64,000 nt of DNA, from contig NC_030813.1 of assembly GCF_001704415.2 (NCBI RefSeq), positions 15,518,001 to 15,582,000 of the forward strand, given 5' to 3'. Within the stretch, counting starts at the first letter, position 1, and each line of letters opens with the position of its first letter. The translations under genes were made by a program, and so were the position numbers. The notes under the pieces are model-generated. The model was not told where the DNA came from and ran no database searches. It worked only from the letters and a program-made list of their open reading frames with translations. The stretch is from Capra hircus (taxonomy: Eukaryota; Chordata; Mammalia; Artiodactyla; Bovidae). This document shows, piece by piece, positions 58,701-64,000 of the stretch.

Positions 58701-59565
58701 TCCTCAGACAACCTCCCTAAGGATGCATCCTGCTGAAACTAGGGTTCCAATCAGAGGCCGTCTGCAGAGCACATCACTCTCTGTAATGTTTGCCCTGGTG
58801 GTGGGGCATCTCTTGAGAGATTAGGGACATTGCAGGAAATGACACTGGGGACACTCTCCTCTCAGCTGGCGAGAAGCTGGAGCGATCCAGTATAGATGTG
58901 CCTCACTTGCAAAAATAGAAACTACAATAACAAGATTTGATCTTTACAAGTAATCATTCAGTTCCTCTTCAGTAGGGAAGCTCCCCAAAGTTTCTCAAAA
59001 TAGTTTAAAATAATTTATACAATTGTATATAATTAAACACAATTGTACAATTAAACAGTTTTCTGGGGAATCTGTTGTTTAAAGCAAGATAAACCTGTAC
59101 TTTAAAAAGGTATATTTTACTTTTGAGACATGACTATAAAATTCATAACAAAATCTTGGTAATCAGTCACTTATGTATTAGATCTTCATGAGCTTAGAAC
59201 TTTAAAAGTTCTGCCTTGTTGGTTAGGAAAATGGGTGAATGTGTTCTTAGTCCTGACATCATTGCACATCCACTGTTTGACATATTATAGGAAGGAGCAT
59301 AATTGTATAGCCAAGATCATGATAAGTACCAAAACCATGAGGAAATAATATACTTTGCTGGGTTCTCTATACTCATGGATGGGTAGAGTGAAAATAATTT
59401 CCAGAAGTCACTTGACTAACCTCATACACCCTTCCTTACACTGAGCATTATTAAAGTTTACGATCTGTTCCTATGAAATGACTCCTCAGCTCGGAATGTT
59501 CAAACTGGAGACTGCCTAAAACCATACTGCACTCTCCTCCCTTTTCCTCAGCTCCAGGACCTGCC
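58701..59565. other. Unique AT-rich intron
   Basis: No exon or young repeat recognised. Confidence 0.4.
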
Positions 59566-59569
59566 CTTA

Positions 59570-59935
59570 TCTAAAACCTGCACCACTCATTCAAGACTTA
59601 GACAAGGTCCTGCCTTCATCTTATCAGTGAGCAATCTTTACATATCACAAATAAGAGCATATTGACTTCATTTATTTAAAGTCTTCAGTGGCTTCCTGTT
59701 GCTCTTAGGATTAAAAAGAAACATTTTAACATAATCTATAAGAGCCCTCATACTCTTGCTTCTACCTATTTCTTGGGCTGTCAGCTCAAAACTCTCAAAA
59801 CCTCTTGGAATTTGAAGATCAAGCCCACTAAATTTCTTATAGTTGCTTGAATGTGGTTTCTCCTTCTGCCCATGCTATTCCCACTCACTCACTCATTTGG
59901 TCTAAATATGGGTTAAATAAGAGCATCCTTATTAT
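59570..59935 (-). repeat. L2 LINE 3' region, ancient
   Basis: AGTGGCTTCCTGTTGCTCTT, AGGATTAAAAAGAAACATTT and later GTTTCTCCTTCTGCCCATGC follow antisense L2 order. Confidence 0.5.
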
Positions 59936-59939
59936 TTTT

Positions 59940-60780
59940 TTAATTGGGGTATAATTGCTTTACAATGTTGTATTAGTTTCTAACATGAAACGGATCAGCT
60001 ATATGTATCTCTTCCTCTTGAGCCTCCTTTCCATGGCACCCACCCAACTAGGTCATCACAGAGCATGGGGCTGAGCCTCTGTGCTGTATAGAGGGTTCCT
60101 ACTAGCTAGGAGAATCCCAGGGACGGGGGGAGCCTGGTGGGCTGCCCTCTGTGGGGTCACACAGAGTTGGACACGACTGAAGTGACTTAGCAGCAGCAGC
60201 AGCATATATATGTCAATCCTAATCTCACAGTTCATGCCACCCTTCCTTTCCCCATGTCTGTTCTGTATGTCTATGTCTTTATTCCTAACCTTCTAATAGG
60301 TTCATCTGTACCATTTTTCTAGATTCTATATATATGCATTAATATATTTGTTTTTCTCTTTCTGTCTTGCTTCACTGTGTATGACAGACTCCAGGTTCAT
60401 CTACATCTCTACAGATGACCTGGTTTCATTCCTTTTAATGGCTGAGCAATATTCCATTGCACATATGTATCACATCTTCTTTATTCATCTGTTCTTGGGC
60501 ATTCAGATTGTTTCCATGTTCTGGCTATTGTAAATAGTGCTTCAGTAAACACTGGGGTACATGTGTCTTTTTGAGTTATGGTTTTCTCAGGTTATATGCC
60601 AATTTGTGGGATTGCTGGGTCATATGGTAGTTCTGTTTGTTTGTTTTTTTTTTTTTAAAGAAATTTCCATACTGTTCCCCATAGTGGCTGTATCAGTTTA
60701 CTTTCCCACCAACAGTGGCAGGAGGGTTCCATTTTCTCCTCACGTATTACTGGAGTGTTTCCTTATTATCTATTCCTCCA
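59940..60780 (-). mobile_element. L1 retrotransposon 3' region, interrupted by a SINE
   Basis: Antisense L1: GTATAATTGCTTTACAATGT, GCTGAGCAATATTCCATTGC, GGATTGCTGGGTCATATGGT and TTTCCCACCAACAGTGGCAG in order. No intact ORF2. A partial BOV-A2 at 60109-60203 breaks it. Confidence 0.85.
60109..60203 (+). repeat. BOV-A2 SINE, last 95 bp, nested in L1
   Basis: Only the second Bov-A unit's end and the (CAG)n tail are present. No target duplication is visible, and part of the L1 target seems lost. Confidence 0.88.
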
Positions 60781-60852
60781 CTTTCCCGTTCACTTGTCTG
60801 TTACCCCCCAAAAGCTTTAAAGTCTCCAAGGGATCAGGGAGTATATGTTTTG

Positions 60853-60960
60853 TCAACCCTTCTCAATGCCTTGAGCATAATCAACTCTTCTCAATGCCTT
60901 GCATGTAGCCAGCACTTAATAAATATTTGTTGAATTGCAATATGAAAGAATGAATGAATC
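60853..60960. repeat. Tandem duplication and MIR/L2-like end
   Basis: TCAACCCTTCTCAATGCCTT (60853) recurs with one change 28 bases later. It is followed by CAGCACTTAATAAATATTTG and GAATGAATGAATC, a typical MIR/L2 terminus. Confidence 0.55.
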
Positions 60961-61333
60961 AGAACTCTCCATACTCTTGGCCCAGATAAACTCTTAGCAG
61001 TACAAATTCAGCAAAATTTGGTTCTATGAGCCAAAAGACTTCATAAATTTATATTAACTAGGAGGTAAGTATCTTTGATCTATGCTATTAGACTAAATTC
61101 TCCTCCTCCAAGGAATTCCTTAAAAAGTGTATCTTTCAACTGACATAGCTTATCTATGAAGAAAAGTTCCTATGTGTTAGTTATCTGTCTAAAGGGCAAA
61201 GAATGAGACTAATGTGTGTATTACATTCTCACATAAATGAGAAGCTTAGCGAGATGTAGACTTACCTTCCCATCATCAGAGTGCTCGGGCAGCTGCAGTG
61301 CAGAGCACAAGAGATGTGTGCCACTGTTCCTTC
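60961..61333. other. Unique AT-rich intron
   Basis: No exon or repeat recognised. Confidence 0.4.
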
Positions 61334-61543
61334 TTTGGGTCTTCCTGGTGGCTCAGTGGTAAAGAATCTGCCTGCCAAGGCAGGAGACCTGGGTTCAGTC
61401 CCTGCGTCAGGAAGATCCTCTGGAGAAGGGAATGACAACCCACTCCAGTATTCTTGCCTAGGAAATCCCCTGGACCAGGGAGCCTGGCGGGCTACCATCC
61501 ATGGGATCGCAAAGAGTTGGACATGACTGAGCGACTCAACAAC
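61334..61543 (+). repeat. Bov-tA SINE
   Basis: Full Bov-tA from TTGGGTCTTCCTGGTGGCTC to GACTGAGCGACTCAACAAC. Confidence 0.92.
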
Positions 61544-61854
61544 AACTTTCTTTCTTCTTGTTTTCCTCTCTTTTGTCAGAGTCTTTGCTCTTTGTAATGC
61601 ACTGATTTTTTTTCTTTTCTTTATTCTTTTTTTGTGAATATGGTATTAGAAGTTTTTAAATTTGATTGTAGGATATAACTGATTTTGCTGTGCGTTACAG
61701 TTGTCTTATATTTGGTAGGAAATCACAGAACCAGGAGGGATGGTGTTGGCCAAAGACAGGAAGCTGTTTGATCCTGACGTGGGTCGATCAAGCTCAAGTC
61801 TAAACGTCCCCTAAGAGGTGTACTGAAGTGCAGACTTTTAGGGTTACTTTTTCT

Positions 61855-62275
61855 TCGGCTGTTCAGGCTGCTATAACACAGGACCATAGACTGAGTTGCT
61901 TAAGCAACAAAGTGTTCTCACAGTTCTGGAGACTGAAAAGTTCACGATCAAGACAGCGGCAGGCAGCTTCCATATCTGGAAAGGTCCTGCTCCTTAGATG
62001 GCCATCGTCTCTCTCCACCCTCATGTGGAACTTTCTTTTATAAAGACACCGATTCCATTCAGGCGATCTCTGCTGTCTCCCAAAGGCCCCATCTCCTACC
62101 ACTGTCACACTGGAGGTTAGGATTTCGGCACCGATTTTAAAGGGAACCCAGACATTTGGACCATAGAACTCTCTAGATTCAGGTCTAGGTCTGGGAAGGG
62201 AGAATCTGCCACTGTAACAAGCACCCAGAGGCTCTGATGCAAGTAGTCAGTGGACCACGTTGAGAAACACTTAGG
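61855..62275. repeat. Ancient interspersed repeats (unassigned, then MER5-like)
   Basis: 61855-62140 has TGAGTTGCTTAAGCAACAAA and TTCTCACAGTTCTGGAGACT, phrases of a common old mammalian repeat I could not name. 62155-62275 ends with TAGTCAGTGGACCACGTTGA, MER5A-like. Confidence 0.4.
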
Positions 62276-64000
62276 ATTTGCTGGGAAAAGGTGCATAGTT
62301 AGGAAATGTGCACTTGTACATAGATGTTAGAAGACCAGCACCCACCTCCAGATCTGCTTAAGCTCTTGCCATATTATCAGGGATCAAGTTAGAAGGTGGG
62401 AGAAAATTGGCTTCTAATCCATTCCTCACCTTCCATAGAAACACTTGTTCCAAAGGCCTCCTGAGCTGCCGAAGGGACCACATTGAGCCACTGGTTTGCG
62501 ATTACTGGAAATGCCAGGCCTTCCTCCAACTCAGACTAGGACCGGACATTTTTTGTTTAAGACTTTCACTTTTTGCCAGTTTTCCTCAATTCTCACTCCC
62601 AATCTCTAGTTCTCTTATCTCACTCAAATTAAAACTTTTAAAATATATCTCCTGTTTTAAAATATATCTTGCAAAACACATGTAGAAAATAAGTTACCCC
62701 TAAGCCTACCATCTCAATGTTTCTTTTTAATAAAGAGTAAATAAAGAAAATTAACTTTTATCCACTCTTTTCTTTATATATATTAATATAGTTTTAGCCT
62801 TTCATTTCGCAGGCAGCAATCTGAGTTCTGTAAGGATGTGAAGATAATCTTTTGTGACATTAGAAAGGATGAACTAGACAAATACAGAATTTTTTTTTAA
62901 GTAAGCTACTAGCTTTTGGCGTTTAGAGAAACAACTAGCCCTTATATTTGAAGTATTATGATGACCTCCTAAAATTGGGATTAGGTTATAGTTCTATTGT
63001 GTTATTACTTGGTTGAAAATTTAAAACCTGACTGTAACTCATTTAGCTCTAGAATAAAAAGCCTAAATTTTTTTAAAAATGGAAAGAGTTGCTATAGTAT
63101 ATTTTAAAATAAATTCACTTTTCCTTTTTTTTTTTTAGTTTTAAAGTCATATTTTACTCATTTAACTCTTTTTCTAAAGTTTTTATTTCTACAGTACCAT
63201 TGGGCTTTGCTTCTTAAAGGACATTTAGAAAAATATACATTAAAAAGTCACCTCTGTCCTACAACCCCCCGCCCTGTCCCTCCCCCTGTTGATTCAGGAA
63301 GGAAACGGAAAACTTATTTCTTTGTCCTTGTCAGGAATTATTACCCGCTTTTTTGCTACTTGGACCTAAAGCCATTTTGCCAGTGAAGCAGAATTAACGT
63401 GCTCACAGAAAATCAAATTCTGTCTCTAGTTGGGGAATAATCTTGGCAATTTTGTTGTTGTTGTTGTTTAGAACCAGCCCTTGCTTTTGTATATTCAGGT
63501 TTGGGTTTGCAGGAGGGAATCCTGAAAGAATAATATACATCTTCTTTATGAGAAAGATTAAATAAATTCATCTCTAGTGTCAAGCTACTTTAGATCTGTC
63601 TTAATTTAAGATTCTACCGTGGTACCTCATAATCTTTTGTCTACAGACTACCTTAATTTACAAGAAATCAGAAACTCAAAAAGTTTGGGGATTTCTTAGG
63701 AACTCAGATTTTCAATTATAATTATCCCCTAAATAAATATTATTTGCTTATATAAATTAATAACTTTCTTTACCATAATCAAAATACTTTTATGCTCATT
63801 CTTTCCGAATGATATTTATGACTATGCACACGTAGCTATATTTACAAGAAAAGTTACTGAAACAAGCAGAATTACTTTTTCAGATACACACTTAGAGATT
63901 CATGCCCAAAGGATATCCCAGTATACTGAAATTTCCAAAGGCAAAATTGGCAGAACCTGGTAAAAGTAAACATGGAAGACAGTTCTTGCCCTGGTTTTTT
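62276..64000. other. Unique intron to window end, no exon seen
   Basis: AT-rich DNA with a (GTT)n run at about 63452-63469. Positions 63240-63440 are less AT-rich. The next ELOVL6 exon was looked for and not recognised. Confidence 0.45.

Larger units (their letters stand above)
2342..64000 (+). other. ELOVL6: ELOVL6 intron following the start-codon exon (3' end not in window)
   Basis: This runs from the GTAGGT donor at 2342 to the end of the window. The next ELOVL6 coding exon (continuing KKSFLF...) was not recognised by reading, so the intron is inferred to exceed 61 kb. It would be phase 2, splitting the Trp28 codon TG|G. All repeats listed below lie inside it unless they are upstream of 2221. 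Confidence 0.7.

Noticed and set aside
58444..58824. A 126-codon open frame
   Set aside because: Runs through an ancient interspersed repeat and unique intron, with no recognisable domain.
62276..64000. Search for the next ELOVL6 exon near the window end
   Set aside because: No frame matching the continuing KKSFLFSALYAA segment was found.

Overview
The window is nuclear DNA of a bovid ruminant, most likely cattle (Bos) or a close relative. The evidence is the repeat content: dozens of Bov-tA and BOV-A2 SINEs, several copies of the RTE retrotransposon BovB, CHR-type cetartiodactyl SINEs and a ruminant-type L1 3' end. Bos, bison, yak and buffalo cannot be separated by reading alone.

Only one protein-coding exon is recognised. 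Positions 2221-2341 on the + strand hold the start-codon exon of ELOVL6 (very-long-chain fatty acid elongase 6). Translation from 2259 gives MSVLTLQEYEFEKQF and continues to a split tryptophan codon at a GT splice donor (2342). The remaining ~61.6 kb is read as the following intron; the next ELOVL6 exon was not recognised. About 0.8 kb upstream of the exon (1480-2220) is fairly CpG-rich and holds two perfect CACGTG E-boxes. A much stronger CpG island (about 3470-4190) lies 1.1 kb downstream of the exon, inside the intron.

The rest is AT-rich intron packed with interspersed repeats of several ages. Oldest are MIR, L2, MER5-type, ancient L1 and two copies of one Tc/mariner-like DNA transposon (22706-23744 and 33293-34363). 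Next are a solo-LTR-like element (42852-43765), a second LTR-like segment (52469-52920) and L1 (59940-60780). Youngest are BovB, Bov-tA and BOV-A2. Many insertions have legible target-site duplications, and several are nested (BovB in an LTR, L1 tail in a MIR, Bov-tA in a CHR SINE, BOV-A2 beside Bov-tA in a DNA transposon), so a relative order can be read. The longest BovB (27378-29560) keeps its reverse-transcriptase core in one frame but carries three in-frame stops.

No tRNA, rRNA, CRISPR array or second gene was found. Long ORFs in the window come from SINE, BovB or CpG-island sequence. Nothing here is a convincing new biological system. The points most worth checking are the intronic CpG island, a 5'-truncated retrocopy of an unidentified mRNA (9617-10006), the paired DNA transposons, and a GC-rich segment with strong hairpins near 12.7 kb.
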